A stretch of 64,000 nt of DNA from the NCBI RefSeq assembly GCF_949987535.1, contig NC_080082.1, positions 29,801,164-29,865,163 of the forward strand. The letters are read 5' to 3'. The position numbers and the translations under genes are program-made. The stretch is from Balaenoptera acutorostrata (Eukaryota > Chordata > Mammalia > Artiodactyla > Balaenopteridae). Of the stretch, positions 26,660 to 41,600 are shown one piece after another. The notes beneath the pieces were generated by a model. It had not been told where the DNA came from. It saw only the letters and a program-made list of their open reading frames with translations, and did no database searches. The number at the start of each line of letters is the position of its first letter. The stretch's first letter is position 1.

Positions 26660-29600
26660 AAGAACGTGAATTTCTTAAAAAAAAAAAAAAAGTGTTGAGA
26701 AGCCACTGTTTTAAACTACTGTTTCAGCTCTCAACTCTAACTCATGTGGACTTTTGACTAATCCCAGTCAGCCTCTGACTCAGAGAGTTCAGTGTACATT
26801 CGGGAAAATAAAGAAGCTGAATGAAACCTAAAGATGAAAAGGGTCTTCTTTTCCTTTTTTTCAGAGATGAGACCTCTCCACAAAAAACTGTCCTAAACCA
26901 ATGACCCATGCTATGCTTTGGATCATGAATGCCACATTTCTGTTGGACCTTGAAATCATCTGCCATCGCATATCTGACAATCTAAAGGAACACATCAGAT
27001 TGTCAGAAGAAACTGAATAGACAGCACATTTTTTTTTTTTTTTTTAGGACAGACTGAGACGAAAACCATTATGAAGTTTTTGCAGACTTGCCAGGAATGT
27101 ATGTGGGAAGAAGGAGTAAGGGAACATGGAGAGATATACAGATCTCTCCCCTTCGCCAAAATACCAACCACAATTGCACCAGACTTGGGGAGAGATTAAG
27201 AGAAGAAAAGAAGGAAGGGGAAAAGGAGAATAAAGTGGGAAAGGCACATGGGAGAAGCCCTCTGCCCTGCAAAAATTTATAGCTACTGAAATGAAAGAGC
27301 AAGAGGAACACCCCACCCTCTCTCTTTCCCAGCCTTCTTCCTCCCCCACCCCTCATAAGTATTGAGTTTAGCAAGATAAGCTACTCAGAGAGAAATAAAC
27401 TATGACTGAACTTCTTTTGTCTTTTCCGTGGAACATTTCCCAGCTAAATCCCTCCAAGAGAGCATGGAAGTGGGGATGGGCACAGGGCATGGCAACGATT
27501 GCATAATTCAGCTTCTCAAAACAAAGCAAATCTTCACAGGCACAGACATGCAGGTATGTTAAAAACAAAAAAAGGAAAGTGAGAAAGACAGAGAGACAGA
27601 GAGACAAAGAGAAGAGAAAAGGAAGAGCTAAAGAAAGGCCAAATGCATTGGTTGTTAATTCTCCAGATTATTTTCTCTACCTTCCAGTATGTTGGAGATC
27701 AAAAGTGTTTTAAAGACCAACTCATGGTCTATATCTAAAGCTAAGTCTATACACTATACAAAGAAGTGAAGAGAACTTACAGTTATAATTGATACGTGAG
27801 CCCATTGAAGCAGTCCATGCAGAAGCGTGATTGACCACACTGGCCACAAAGGCTCACCAGTCTCCAAACTGCTTGGAGCTAATTGTATTCTTTCAGAGTG
27901 AGTCAATCTGGCTAACTAGGGCTCATTGTAATCCTTGGTTTACACTGCCTTCCCCACTCCCAAATCTTCCCACATATCCCAGTGCTATAGAAACAATGGG
28001 GCCACTGGCAGGTATCATCAGTCATCAAAAGACAGAACTGATGTCAAAGCAATCTTATTATTGCTGTTATGACAGTTTGACACCTGAAAGACAGGGCAAC
28101 TTCTATAGAGACTATTTTTAATCTTGATTAAAAATCCTGATGAGCATAAAGTCTATGATGTGTTTTGAACTTCCCTCTTGGTCCCTGTTTCATGTCACTT
28201 CCCATTTACCCATCTCCTGTCCTTATTTGTATGTCCCTGCCATATTCCTTCCTGTCACCAAGTTCATATTTATAGAAACTTTATTTAAAATTGCTTGCAT
28301 GGTTTCCAGAGCCATACTGAAAAATGCTATACAAATCTCACAGAAATACTAGTAACAGTACAAGTGAAAAGTGCCTCTATTTTCCCAACTTGCACTGTTA
28401 CATCCCATAATTTACATCTCCTTTTCCCTAAATCTTCATTACACTTTATAGTAGCACCATTGCAGTGACACATTACCACTTCACGGACAAGGAAAAAATA
28501 TTTGTGTGCTGCAACAAGCACAGAAGAGAGGCTTGTGCACTCCATACAGAAGAAGGTTGCTTACCTGCATCATGTTAAAGAATAGTTCATCTAAGGGACT
28601 TCCCTGGTGGCGCAGTGGTTAAGAATCCACCTGCCAATGCAGGGGACACAGGTTCGAGCCCTGGTCCAGGAAGATCCCACATGCCGCGGAGCAACTAAGA
28701 CTGCGAGCCACAACTACAGAGCCCGTGTGCCACAACTACTGAAGCCCGCGCGCCTAGAGCCCGTGCTCCGCAACAAAAAGAAGCCACCACAATGAGAAGC
28801 CCGCGCACCGCAACAAAGAGTAGCCCCTGCTCGTCGCAACTAGAGAAAGCCCGCGCCCAGCAACGAAGACCCAATGCAGCCAAAATTACAATAAATTTAA
28901 AAAAAAAGAATAGTTATCTAAGAGAATAAGTCACAGAATAAGTCATTAGGAATGTTAGTGACCTCTGGGTAAGAAGAAAAAGAAAAGCTCTGTCCTGGTT
29001 TCTGTCAGCAGGCTATAATTTCTTTGCAAAATATCTTTTCCCAGTGGTTGATAGAGACCTGGGACTTCTGGGGCCAGCCAGGATGGAATGAGCCCAGTTT
29101 AGCCTATCTCTCCTTCTCACTACAATTAGAAACTCTGATCGAAATACAAAAAGCACTACCTCTGGATAAAATACCATGGCAGGAGGAACTTGAAAAACAA
29201 CCAGATAGGCCTGAAGGCAGCAGGATGAAATTATTAAATTGTTGAAAGGGAAGAACTCTATACAGAATTCCATATATGTACAACAAAAATATCCCTCAGG
29301 AATGAATGTGAAATAAAAAAGATCACAATCCTAAGTATTTATCCAACCCTAAGTATTTACCCAAGTAAAAGGAAAACCTATACATGAACGCTTAGAACAG
29401 TTATATTCATAATTGTCCCAAGTTGGAAACAAACCAAATGTTCCTCAATTGGGGAATGGATACACCAAGTACGGTACATCCACCCAATTGAATACCACTC
29501 TGCAATAAAAGGAGACAAATTACAGATACATGCAATAACATGGCTGAATCTCAGATGCGTTATGCTGAGTGAAAGAAGCTGGACTTAAAAGGATATACTA

Positions 29601-32600
29601 AATGATTCCATTTGTATGGCATCTGGAAAAAGCAAACCTATAGGGATGGAGTGATTGCCAGTGGTTAAAGGTGAGGGAAGGGGTTGACTATAAAAGTCTA
29701 GCTACAGGGAATTTTTTTTTTGTTTTTGCAATTGTATTTCTTGAATGTGGTGGTAGTTACATGCCTCTACGCATTTGTTAGAACTCACAAAACTGTAACC
29801 AAAAAAGTAAACTTTACTGTCAACTTTATATATTAAAAAACAAATTAAAAAGAGAGAACTTGAAATCTTGATGCACTTTTCCTAAGGAAACTTTGACATT
29901 TCAATGATCTAACTCCATGTACGTACATATTCGTAAGCAGAAAACTGAATCCCCACTATAAGGACAAACAGTCAAGCTTTAATTGAAAACTTTGTTATAA
30001 ATAAACTAAAATCTATTTGGTCTTCGGATGTTTTTGGGGAAGTCCAGAAACCTTCAGGATAGAATAGTACCACCCGTGTCATCAATGTATGATTTTGACA
30101 TAAATACTAAAATTCTTGCTAATTATGTAAACCTTTCTAATTCCATACACAAATATGGGTATATGGTCACAATATTGAATTCTGACCTGGTGTTTAAAAT
30201 AAATAGACACTATCATAACTGTTGCCACACACATACACACAATTATTATTATATTACTATTATTATTACTACTACTACTACTGCTACTACTACTATTAAG
30301 CGGAAAAACAAAATCATGCAATTAAACTATGGGCTCAGCCTTGCTTCTTCTAACACTGACCTAGCAAGTTTTTCTAATGCCTGCCATACTGATTTATACC
30401 CTGTGGGGACTTGCGAAATAAAAACATTTGCGTGTTAAAGATTAAACTTTAACCTACCCTGTCAAAGAGTGCAAAAAGTTGTCTCAAGACATCTGAAACA
30501 GGCAGCTTCAAATACTCTGCAAATTCTTCAATTCCGATTCTTCCTCCTTTAGAGGAACTTGCAATAGCGGCATATTCATCCAAATGCTTACGAATCCCAT
30601 CCCAATCTAATCTAAACAAAGAGTTACGAAGATGTGTTATTAGCATTTTACAATTCACATGAACATTTTGTGAGCATTGTTTTATTCATCTGTCTGAGGG
30701 AAAAATATATTCAGTGTTACATTTGAAAAGGAGAAGAAAACGAATATTTTAAGGCACATTTTGAACATGGATACAGACTTCTAATTTTTTAAAGGATATT
30801 AGCATAACTGTAATTATCCCAAATATCTGAGGGAAAGAAAAGTAACTGGGAAAAGGAGCAATGTGGTAAGATAATAAATGACTCATGAGAAGAAAAAAAG
30901 AACTCACATTTTAATCTAAATATTACTTAGTAAGTCAACAGTACTTACTGAGTTGTTAAAAAAAAATACAATTCTTGCTTTCAAGCTTTCTGGATGATAA
31001 TGAACTCACATTTCACAAAATGTTGTGAGGGGGGATTCATTAGACTTTGTACACTTCCTCCAATATTAGTTATAAAACACTTTAAAAAACACTGGAAAAT
31101 ATACTGTGGCTTACATCACATCCTGTAGAATTAAACAGGTGACAACACATACTTCTACATCCAATTTCAGTGACTATCTAATTTTTTCAAATCTATAGGA
31201 ATACTGTAAAAATATAACATCAAAACATTGCTATCTAGAAGATATAAATAATGTTTGCTACATCAGTTATCAAAAAATATTTTTTAATATTGAACTTTAA
31301 TACAGTAACTGGTTCTGCAGCTCCCTCCTAGGGAGGATGCCAAGGTCTACTGAGTTAATAAATTCTGCAGATCCCTGTCAGGGCTGAAAACAATGAACTG
31401 TAATCAGAGAGGGATGTGGGAGTTAACACCTTCATACCAGAAAGTTCAAAGGGAATGTTCTAAATGGTTTAAACCAGATCATAAAAATCACAATTTTTTT
31501 TTTTTTTGCCTTTAAAAAAATATTATGTACCCAGAAGGAGAAGGTTGATCTAGGGAAGTATTTAAAATTCAATGATGGTCAGAATTGCTGCTCTACAAGT
31601 CAATTCCTATTTCACATGAGGAGTTCTGACCACCTCGTGCCAGTACCATATAATTATGCCATCTTTCTTATAAGAAGGTGGCAAGACCAACTACTCAGCT
31701 GTTTCTGGGTAGGGAGGCAGATCTGCGCTGACCCATGTTTACTGTCTCGTTCTCCTCCCATGACCAACGCACATATTTCTGAGTTAGCTGTTCTTGAAAA
31801 AACAAAACTAGATGAACAAAGTGGGAGATAAATTCACATCCCTGGCTTTCTTAATAAACACCACGTAGGTTCTAGAGTTTGAGCATTAATGAAACCAGAG
31901 AAAATAAACATACTGGATTTCAGATCTCTTTTGGACACCTTTAGGAAAGTGTGGTAATTTTAAAATATGCTTACTTCAATTTCCGGCTGATTTTGGTAAA
32001 TTCCACCAACCCAGCCTCCATAGGCAGTGTTAGCTGTCCTGCTGAAATCATCAATCTGCAGTCTTCATAGGTGTGATCTGTTATTGGAATTCTCAGAGCT
32101 CTAAAGTATTAAAAAGCAAACAGATTCAACTTTTTCAAAAAGGTGATGGTTTTTCATGAGGCCTGAATTGGTCAACAAACGACAGTAAGTGGAAAAGTAT
32201 TTACTACTTTTTGAACCAGTGGCTTTGGCTTACTACTGCCAAAGAGACGTATTTCTCTACTTCACAGACTTATTGGGGCCCGAGTTAATCTCCTTATGTC
32301 TGTGTGCTTCTGCCAGCTAGTCATTTTTGTTCTGTGTTTTGACTACAGTGATAATAATAGTTGAGTTCAGTCCATGGAAAGTAATGAGAAGACTTAGGTT
32401 CAAGTCCTATGGAGTCTTTTACCAGCTGGCACTTAACCTGAGCCTCACTTTTCTCGTCTGCACATAGGAATAATCACTTCCTCCACAGGGTTATTTTAAG
32501 GACCAACTAAGAATGCCTGTGGAAGTCCCATTTAAACAGATAAATGGCACCTGTACATATTATAAGTGAACGGTCTATCCATATTGCTAGCCATCTGCGT

Positions 32601-35600
32601 CTTTCCATCTTTTAAGACTGAAGATCACCTTCTTGCTACACAGCAATCTTCAAAAAATACTAATGAGGACTGATTATGAGATCATATCTCTTCCAAACCT
32701 AAACACCCTCCATCCTCAAAGGAGTGCACAGCACTGACTACCTCCCTCCTGCTCAGAGATCTACTAATAGTGAACCAGACCTGGAAAAAATACATATTAA
32801 CAAGAACTTGAAAAAACACTTGAGTGACAAGAAGAAAATCTGTGCTGTACATAAAATAATTTCCTGCAGATCCCTCTTGGCTAAATTTTTATTCACACAC
32901 ATTCAGTGACAGTCATAAAATTACATCATCAACTGTTATTTGATTTTGTTGAATCATGGCTAAGAACATTCAATTTTCAATGAATGCAATATGAATAAAC
33001 ATTTTTTTCCTACCTGCCACTAAGCTGTTTTTGATTAATGACTATTTGGGTGTAAGAATATATAAGGAAAATAAAAATTAAAAACACTTCAGGAATTATA
33101 AGGGTAAGTAGTAGAACAAAACAGTTAAGAGCTTGGGCTTTGGTAATAGGAAGTGTGGATTTGAATCCCAGCCCAGAGACTCTCACTATCTGCCATGATC
33201 TGGAACAAACCACTTAGCCCTCAGAGCCTCCATTTCCTCACTTGCCTCAGAGCTGCTGTGAAGATTATGTTAGGTAACACAAGCAAACGGCCTAGCACAG
33301 GATTTGGTAAATATTTATTAGTGGTCGACCACCACTACTTACCTCGGCTTTGCTCTTTACCATTTTCAAATGCTTTTAACATATACTTTCCTACTTGACT
33401 CTCATAATAACCAAAACTATGAGAAAAGCCAGGCAAGGATTAGAATTCCCACTTTACATATGAGGAAAGGAGCCTTGGAGGGGACTTATCCAAGGTTGTA
33501 CAGCTAACTGAGGTCTTTCTTACTCTTTATCCAAGGCCCTTCTACCTCCACGCCTCCAAATCCAGGAAAAGCCTGCTTAAACAAATCTTTCCTCTGTTTT
33601 TAGGCAGGTTTTGGGAAGTCAAAATATCTGATGTAAATTCTCTCAGTTCCTAATACTTATCTTCCTTCCTAAATTTTGGACATAAGCTAGTATGAAAACA
33701 TAATGGAAGAGGGAAGCAAACAATCTCAAAGCAAATTTTGTAGCTGCTCTAGAAACTAGGTAAATCAAGTACATGTAGGGACACATAGTAACAAAAGTTT
33801 TTCAGCCAAACACTTAAACATTTATTCTTTTTTGAAAATAAAGTTAGTCTCCTGTGAAACATTAATATATGTAATATACATATCATATATATAATCTTGC
33901 TTATAATGCCAAATTCAGCTATGAAGCTAAATTCAGAGTTCTCATTGCATTTTTACTAAGAGAATAAATACTGCTGGCTTATTAGCTCCAAACCTACCGT
34001 TGGGCATGATTGAGGGAGGTGGTGCTTGGGGAGAGGGTGCGCACCTGGAGGGCTCTGAGGCTGCCTGGGTGGTGGGGATAGTATAACACACTCTTTCATT
34101 ACAGGAGGAGAGGTGATTTATTTAATCAGGATAGTGGCCAGTTAAAACTCCCTTAAGTGCAGGAAAATACTTGCCTCATGTTTTGCAGTTTCTAAATCCT
34201 AAATTTATAGCCATCCCCTTAATGAGGGTGACTTTCCCCCTTTTCTATGCATCTATTGCATTCCCTTGCAAACTTTTTCCTCTTTGGTGCTATAATCATT
34301 AATGCCTTTGAAACATGTGGCCTTGGCAGCTATATGGAGGCTGAGGGGATAGAAGGCGGGTCACAGCAGGAACCACTCAGACCATCATTAGCTTTGTCTG
34401 ACAGCGACTGGCCAGCTTGGGAGAATTCACCCTTTGGAGGTCACTGGCTGGTTTCTCCTGGTTCATGTACCCTCCCTGTTCCCCTTCTGGCAAAGCTACG
34501 TCTCCATTAGTTCGGGGTTACGTCAGGGAAAATATTTATAGATTGTCTTACCGACCGCATTCCTAGGCACATGATTTTTCCTTACCAAAATGAGTTGGGG
34601 AATGAGGCCCTCAGAAAAAAACAGAGTCTTCAAACAATGTTAAATGCCATTTACCAATAATTTTAAAACTATTTACTGATCATAATCACATATAGATACT
34701 TACTCTGCCATTAAATTCCGGACTCTACTGGCAAAAAGGACAGGATCACTTTTTTCTTCATCATTTGGTATTTGAACAGGCATAAACTGAAAGGCAAATA
34801 TACCTTTCCATTACAATTGTGAGGCCTAAGACTTTAAATGCTAAATTAATTTATAAGCTGTCATTATATGAAATCCCCTTTCTAGCACACGGGTTATAGG
34901 ATAGAATGTAAAGAGCACTGGGCTTGGACTCAGGAGATCTGAATCCAAGCTCTGGGTCTTTCTGCGTGTTAACTAGTATGACCTTTAACTTTTCTGAACT
35001 GTCTCCTCAACTCTGAAAGGAGGGCTATGACCACCCACGTCCCTGGTTGTGGTGAGGATGAAATGAGCCAACGTCTGGAATTCTGGAAGTTGTAAAGCTG
35101 AAACTACTCAGATCTTACTCTCAAAGCTGCATTTTCTCCCACCTACCCTCTGTGTGAAAACGTTATTAGTGGTAGTACTTTGTTTCTTGTAGTTTATCTT
35201 CTCTATCCATTCCTATATCAGCCATATTTTTATCACTTGATCAAGCTTTATGTTTTATCATTTCTTCTGCTTGTTTCTGAACCCTTATATTGGCTTTCTA
35301 CCGTGTTTTGCTTTATCATTTTAAATTTTACTTTTTTTTCTCCACTTGATATTCTGTGATACCTCATTTGTACTATTCTTGTTTTTAATTATAGTTTCCT
35401 AACATTAACAAGCTTTCAGTGCTATATTTAAGTCATTGTACGTTTTTTGAGCACCTACTATATACCAGGCAAGATGAACAGGACCCTAATTCCTGCTCTA
35501 AAGAAGATCCATATTTTAACAGGATAGACTGCCACAACACACACTATCATTACCCCTAATGATAGGGCTTAAAAGCTTAATTAACTTACTTAAAGTTATA

Positions 35601-38600
35601 TGGGCCACATGACTAGGATTCAGCTCAAGGCCTGTCAGACTTTAAAGCCCTTGTTTTCCCCATTAAACCATCCTGCCTGGAGTATGAGCACAAGGGATAG
35701 GAAACGATTAATTTGGTTGGGGGCTGGGAAAAGCAACCAAAGAGGTTTTATAGAAGAGCTAATACTTGATCTTGACTTTCTGAGGATAAACATGATCTTG
35801 CCAATTCCTACTGTTTATTAACTGAACCAGGCACCATGCTAGGTGTTTTATATGCATTATTTCATTTTACTAATCCTCCCAATTCTAGTCATAAGGAATT
35901 GGGGTTCACAAAGATTAAATGACTTGCTCAAGATTTCATGGCTCATTTCCATTCAACAAATACTGCTTAGGCACACTGTTATATGCCAGGCACCACACTA
36001 AGCCTTGAAGACATGACAAGGAAGTTCTGCCCTCAAGGAGTTCTTCATGCAGTGGGGAATAAATGTACGATACAGAGAGCTAAGTCCACCAATAAGGGCT
36101 ACCATCCTTCAAGAACCTACTGTGTACTGGGTACTTTATATAAGGGGTTTTACGTGCTGAACTCTTTCAACAATTTCTTGAGGCAAATTCTACCATTTCC
36201 CTTTGATAGGTAAAGAATGTGGCTCCCAGAGGTTAAACAATATAGCTAAGCCACACACACATGGCAAGGTCACAATTTGAAAGAAAAGTAAATATCTGTA
36301 TAAATAACACCACTTTCAGACTCACATGGACCTGTTTTCAAGCTTGTTAACCATGTTTAAGAAGCCTACGGGCAATAGTGACTCAGAGATGAAGTTTATG
36401 CAAGGGAGTGAAATGACCCGGTCCAAGTTTTTGAGCAGTGACTTTGGTGGCAGGGAGTGGATAACCAAAGAGGAAGAGGCCCGGAGCAGGGAGAACCCCT
36501 GGAGGCAACCACAATCACTCTGTGAGTGATGGTAAGACCATGAATAGAAGGAGGGAGGGAGGGTGTACAGGCCAGCATGGACCCAACTGGCATTTTTAGG
36601 ATAAAATGGACAGAAATCACAGGATAATGTGCTATTTGTTGTTTTACTTTTCACACTTATTTTATTAACATCCTCTCCAAGAGGACAGTGGCATGCTGCG
36701 GAGACAGCACTAGGCGTGGATTGATGCCTTGGCTCTGCTGTGCGATCCTGGAAAAGTCATTTAGCCGTTATAGGCCTCAATTCCCTCTCTTGTCAAAGGA
36801 AAAAGTTTGAGTAGATGCCGTCTAAGGTCCTTTCCAACTGGACTTCTAACTTTTCGCTTAGTATCCAGTCATTCTTTAAGATGGAAAAATAAACTAAGCC
36901 ACCAGAGGTCCCCACATCACTTATATATCCAGAGCAATGAAAAATCTTTGCAAATAAATATTTCTAAAAATTCCCCTCCATCCTGTTCTAGTAAAATCTC
37001 TTATAGTTGCTTAGGATGAAATCCAAGGAAGAAAATTATGTTAAAATCAATGTTCATAAAAACCTAACAAAATAATACAATCAATTAAAGTTTTAAATTG
37101 CCATATAATTCTTCATTAAAAAAAGCTAAATGCTCATTTATAATACACTTGATTGGTAGGTCATAAAAGTTCATACTGAAAACCCTAAAAAATAAATTGC
37201 CGTTACACTGTTAACCAAACACAATACAATGAACTATGGGTTTGGTTCCTTTTAGTGCAGGGAATATTTTCCATAAAATGATTTTTAATAACGCTCATAT
37301 TGGTATGGCATTTTATTCTTGAGGAAAAAAATTCCCCTGAGAGTTCAAAATAGTTAAAAGCCTGGAGTTGATACTCACTGGTCTTGGAGGCCCCCATGCC
37401 TCCTGAGAAGCAATTCAATGGAAATTCTAATAAACAGTCACTTTTACTTGGATAAGATCTTGCCCTCTATATCACATTTCCAATTTGTACAAAGTCATTC
37501 AAGGGTCGCAGCATGAACATATCTTTTATTTGGGAAGAAAGATCAGCCAGAGAGAGGGGAATATGATTGTCATTATCTATTACTGAACGCTAATACACAC
37601 CTAAATACCCCAGTGACCCCAGGACCACAAGTTATCCTTTCTACTTTTATCTTCTCTCGTTATCCCCAGTACCCACATTGATGGCCCATCTTGATTTCAC
37701 ACCCCTTCATCTGGCCACAGATATTTTTCTCAACTCCACCTTGGCCATGGAAAAAACATGCAATTCTAATTCCTCCTCTGACAAGTTCTTCCATGAGAGT
37801 TTCCCCTCATTATCTATTAGTGTTTATTTCACCCCTAACCTGGTCCTGCAGAGACCGCAAGAAACTGATGGTCACCCTCAGGACCTATTCATCCCTCTCT
37901 ATCCACCCCCTCCTGACAACATCTGTCTGCCTATCTACACAGGACTTTGAGAATCAGACACTTCTCTATGACCTTTCTGTCACCTAGAATCTGTCACTTC
38001 TGCCACACGCAGGGCGCTAATCACATACTCGGTCACCTCTCCTGATCCCGCCTCCCTAATCCTGTTAGAGAGTGACGCTGAGAGATGCTAAACAAAGGTA
38101 CAAAATCTTATTGGCTGAGGCTACTACAAATTCATGTTCAGTTCCTTGGAGCTGCTTGAAAAATTATGTAATTTCCCAAGGTGACCATGCTGCCTCCAAA
38201 CATAAAAAAATACTTTTCTGTTTCTGTTGTCGAAGATCTTCTTTTATCTTTCTAATCTGTGCAGGTGGGCCAAAATATGTGCTCTTAACACTGGGTCTAT
38301 TTCTTTAATGTGGATGTGATGGGCGAGGATCAAGTTACTTAAATTGAACCTCACTGCTGCTTGGCAGCCCTCTTCTGTCCCTCTTTGACCTGCTGCTATC
38401 ATATTTTCCTGTTTCAAACATGTTCCTTGCTTCTCAAGTTGCAATTCCACTTTCATCTCAATGATACTGCATTTTCAACTTTAGAAAGAAGACAGTGAAG
38501 GAGTTCAGGACCTGCAACTGCAAAATGTGCCACTTGGGTATATCAATTATTTTTGAGCTGTAGGCACTTAAAAACAGCACTGCAGGGAGAGGCTTTCTCT

Positions 38601-41600
38601 GAACTCCCCTTATCTGCCCATGACAGATCCTCCAAAAAGAACTCAGTTGTCCTAAATGTGCTCCTGGGGAGTTTCATCAAACAGGGAAGACTGACTCTCA
38701 TCAGAGGGGAGGAGACTAGAAGTCAACATCACACCCAGACAAACTTTATCACACACCATCATGTCTCCCATCTGTTCTAAGGGCCCACTCGTCTTTCTTA
38801 CAAATCATTTACTCTCCCCTAAGCGGCCTATGCCCTCCCTCTCCTGCTTCTTTTTTTTTTTTTTTAATTTGAAACTTTTATTTCTGCTATAAACTATGTG
38901 GAAGCTCTAATTCATCTTTTTTTTAAATTGGAGTAAAATTGCTTCACAATGTTGTGTTAGTTCCTGCTGTACAATGAAGTGAATCAGCTATATGTATACC
39001 TATATCCCCTCTCTCTTGGACCTCCCTCCCTCCCCATCCCACCCATCTAGATCGTCACAGAGCACCAAGCTGAGCTCCCTGTGCTATACAGCAGGTTCCC
39101 GTGTATTTACGTCAAACCTAATCTCCAATTCATCCCACCCTCTTCTTCCCCCAGTGTCCACATGTCCGTTCTCTACGTCTACGTCTCTATTCCTGCCCTA
39201 CAAATAGGTTCATATGTACCATTTTTCTAGATTCCACATATATGCATTAATATATGATACTTGTTTTTCTCTTTCTGGCTTACTTCACTCTGTGTGACAG
39301 ACTCTAGGTCCATCCACATCTCTACAAATGACCCAATTTCGTTCCTTTTTATGGCTGAGTAATATTCCATTGTATATATGTACCACTTCTTCTTTATCCA
39401 TTCATCTATCGTTGGACATTTAGGTTGTTTCCACGTCCTGGCTATTGTAAATAGTGCTGCAATCAACAATGGGGTGCATGTGTCCTTTTGAATAATGGTT
39501 TTCTCAGGGTATATGCCCAGTAGTGGGATTGCTGGGTCATATGGTAGTTCTATTTCTAGTTTTTTAAGGAACCTCCATACTGTTCTCCATAGCGGCTGTA
39601 TCCCCTGCTTCTTTTAATATGGTATATAAGCTCTCAAATCTCACTTTTTTGGGTATTCCCTTTTTATTCCCTGTGCTGCCCTTGTGCATACCATATTAAA
39701 ACTTAATAAATCTGTATATCTTTTCCGCTGTTAATCTGCCTATTGTCAGTTTATTTCACAGACCCAGGAATCAGACCTGGGTGGGTAGAGGGAAGTCTTT
39801 CCTTGCTGGCAGCATCCTGTGTAAACTTCGTCAATTCCCTTTCCCGTTGCACCCGAGACGGGCTCCACAGCTCCAGCCCCCTCCTCACTGCAGTATCCCC
39901 TCTTCCCTCACCCTGCTTACTCTGTACCGTCCTGACCCAGATGAGAGGAGGAGACTAACTGGCCTGTCTCCCACACCAGCATCTCTAGTTTGCACTTTTG
40001 GTCCCAGAGCCTCCTACCTCTTCTTGGGCCTTAGACTGCACACAAGATAAAGCCCAAATTTCCCCGCCTATTGTTTAAGGCTCTCCATTACCCAGAGCCA
40101 GTCCTTTACACGAATACTCACTACCAGTGAGACTGGTGTATTCGTTGTTTACTGACCACATCAAGCGCATTCCTTTCTATTAAACAAGTGATGATGAGAG
40201 GGAGAAAGATTGACGAGTGATGACGCTACAGTCAACTTTTTCTTCTTCTAAGGAACAGAAAAGGATTTTAACAGGTGAATCTTAAGAAATGTGCAGTTCT
40301 GGGAATTCCCTGGCGGTCCAGTGGTTAGGACTTGGTGCTGTCACTGCTGGGCCTGGGGTTCAATCCCTGGTCAGGGAACTAAGATCCCGCAAGCCGTGCA
40401 GTTCAGCCAAAAAAAAAAAAAGAAAGAAAAAGAAGAAGAAGAAAAGTACAGTTCTAGTTCTGCTCATGATTCTCCTTTACAGCCTTCAAAAGGAGAAATG
40501 CAAAAGAAGAAAGGTTTTATGAACAATGTTTTATGAACATTTGCTCCTTCCTTCCCAAAAGAACAGGAAAATCTAGTTGATAAGGTGAATAAAAGTTAAT
40601 GCCTAACTTACCACATACTAGCACACAAGTAACCTGATTAAATCCTCACAACCCTATAAAATAGGTATTATTATCCCCCTTTGACCAGTGAGAACACAGG
40701 CTTAGAGAGGTTTAAGTAATTTGCTCAAGCAAATACAGGTAAGTATTAGCAGAACTGGAACAAAAACCCCAGCTAACGCTCTTCTTATAGCACTCCATTT
40801 CTCCACTTACAAATTCCAGAATTCTACCAAGTTCCAGAAGAAATTACCTCTGTTAGAACAAGTACATATGGGGTGTGTTGTGTGTGTGTGTATGTATGTA
40901 TGTATTTGTGTGATGGTTTTCTGAAAGGCCCGTTTTAGATTAAAAACTACACATCATTTTAGTGCATTCGGATATTTAAATAAACTATACAAATGTATTT
41001 GAACCTTCTCTAAGTAATTAGCTTTAAGAGATTTAAAAAGTGATATATTTCTATAGGTGTTGATCATAACACTCATTATTATAATCCTTTCCTACATCAG
41101 AAATTTTTTAATGAAAAAAAAAGACTCTTTCTATCACAAGGCAATGAATTACCTACCATTAAGTAATGCCAGCAGCCACTAGAAGCTCACTATAAGCTTT
41201 GCCAAGGAATTTTCCTAAAGCAAAATATGTATGTCTACAGACAAATCATTTTTATGTATCGCTAATATAATGGATGGCTTTAAAGTCAACATAGTTTGAA
41301 TGCAAACTAAGATATAGCCCATGAAGAAGGAAACTGATTGTAGAGTCAATGTGAATGTCATGTTTCCATTCAGAAACTAGCTGTTATCCACAGAGTGCTA
41401 TATAGTCTGACTTTGCTTATATTCTCTCTCATGAGATAAACTAGAAGGCTCTTAATTTATGTCATATTTTGGGATGTTCCCTACTAGCTAGCTTACTCCC
41501 TATGCCCCTAAGCCATATGCTTATTAAGGAATACTTATGGAGTAGCTGGCTGATAAAAGTGATCACTAAAAGATGCTTTAAGTACACCCACTATGCCACA

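Larger units (their letters stand above)
8474..30457 (-). other. LPCAT2 intron 11, hosts CAPNS2
   Basis: The largest complete intron (about 22 kb). It holds CAPNS2, a purine-rich tract (9221-9443), SINEs at 9843, 16699, 18767, 20001, 26367 and 28596, L1 pieces at 10325, 10677, 10929, 16625-20940, 22650, 24630 and 29330, a MER5-like element (13815), a Tigger element (20296) and a retroposed mRNA end (24331). In 11080-13800, 20945-22640, 23220-24310, 24870-26340 and 26700-28580 I see no gene. Two short segments there (about 24970-25035 and 25815-25920) resemble each other and look like an old interspersed repeat. Confidence 0.8.
32101..34703 (-). other. LPCAT2 intron 9
   Basis: About 2.6 kb with two MIR copies (32355-32540, 33120-33330). 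Nothing gene-like in 33400-34700. Confidence 0.75.

Noticed and set aside
27044..27374. Two overlapping 101-residue minus-strand frames
   Set aside because: Low-complexity Ser/Phe/Pro-rich translations of a purine-rich stretch, with no family resemblance.
30028..30438. 136-residue plus-strand open frame
   Set aside because: It runs through a trinucleotide microsatellite and AT-rich intron with no domain or splice support.
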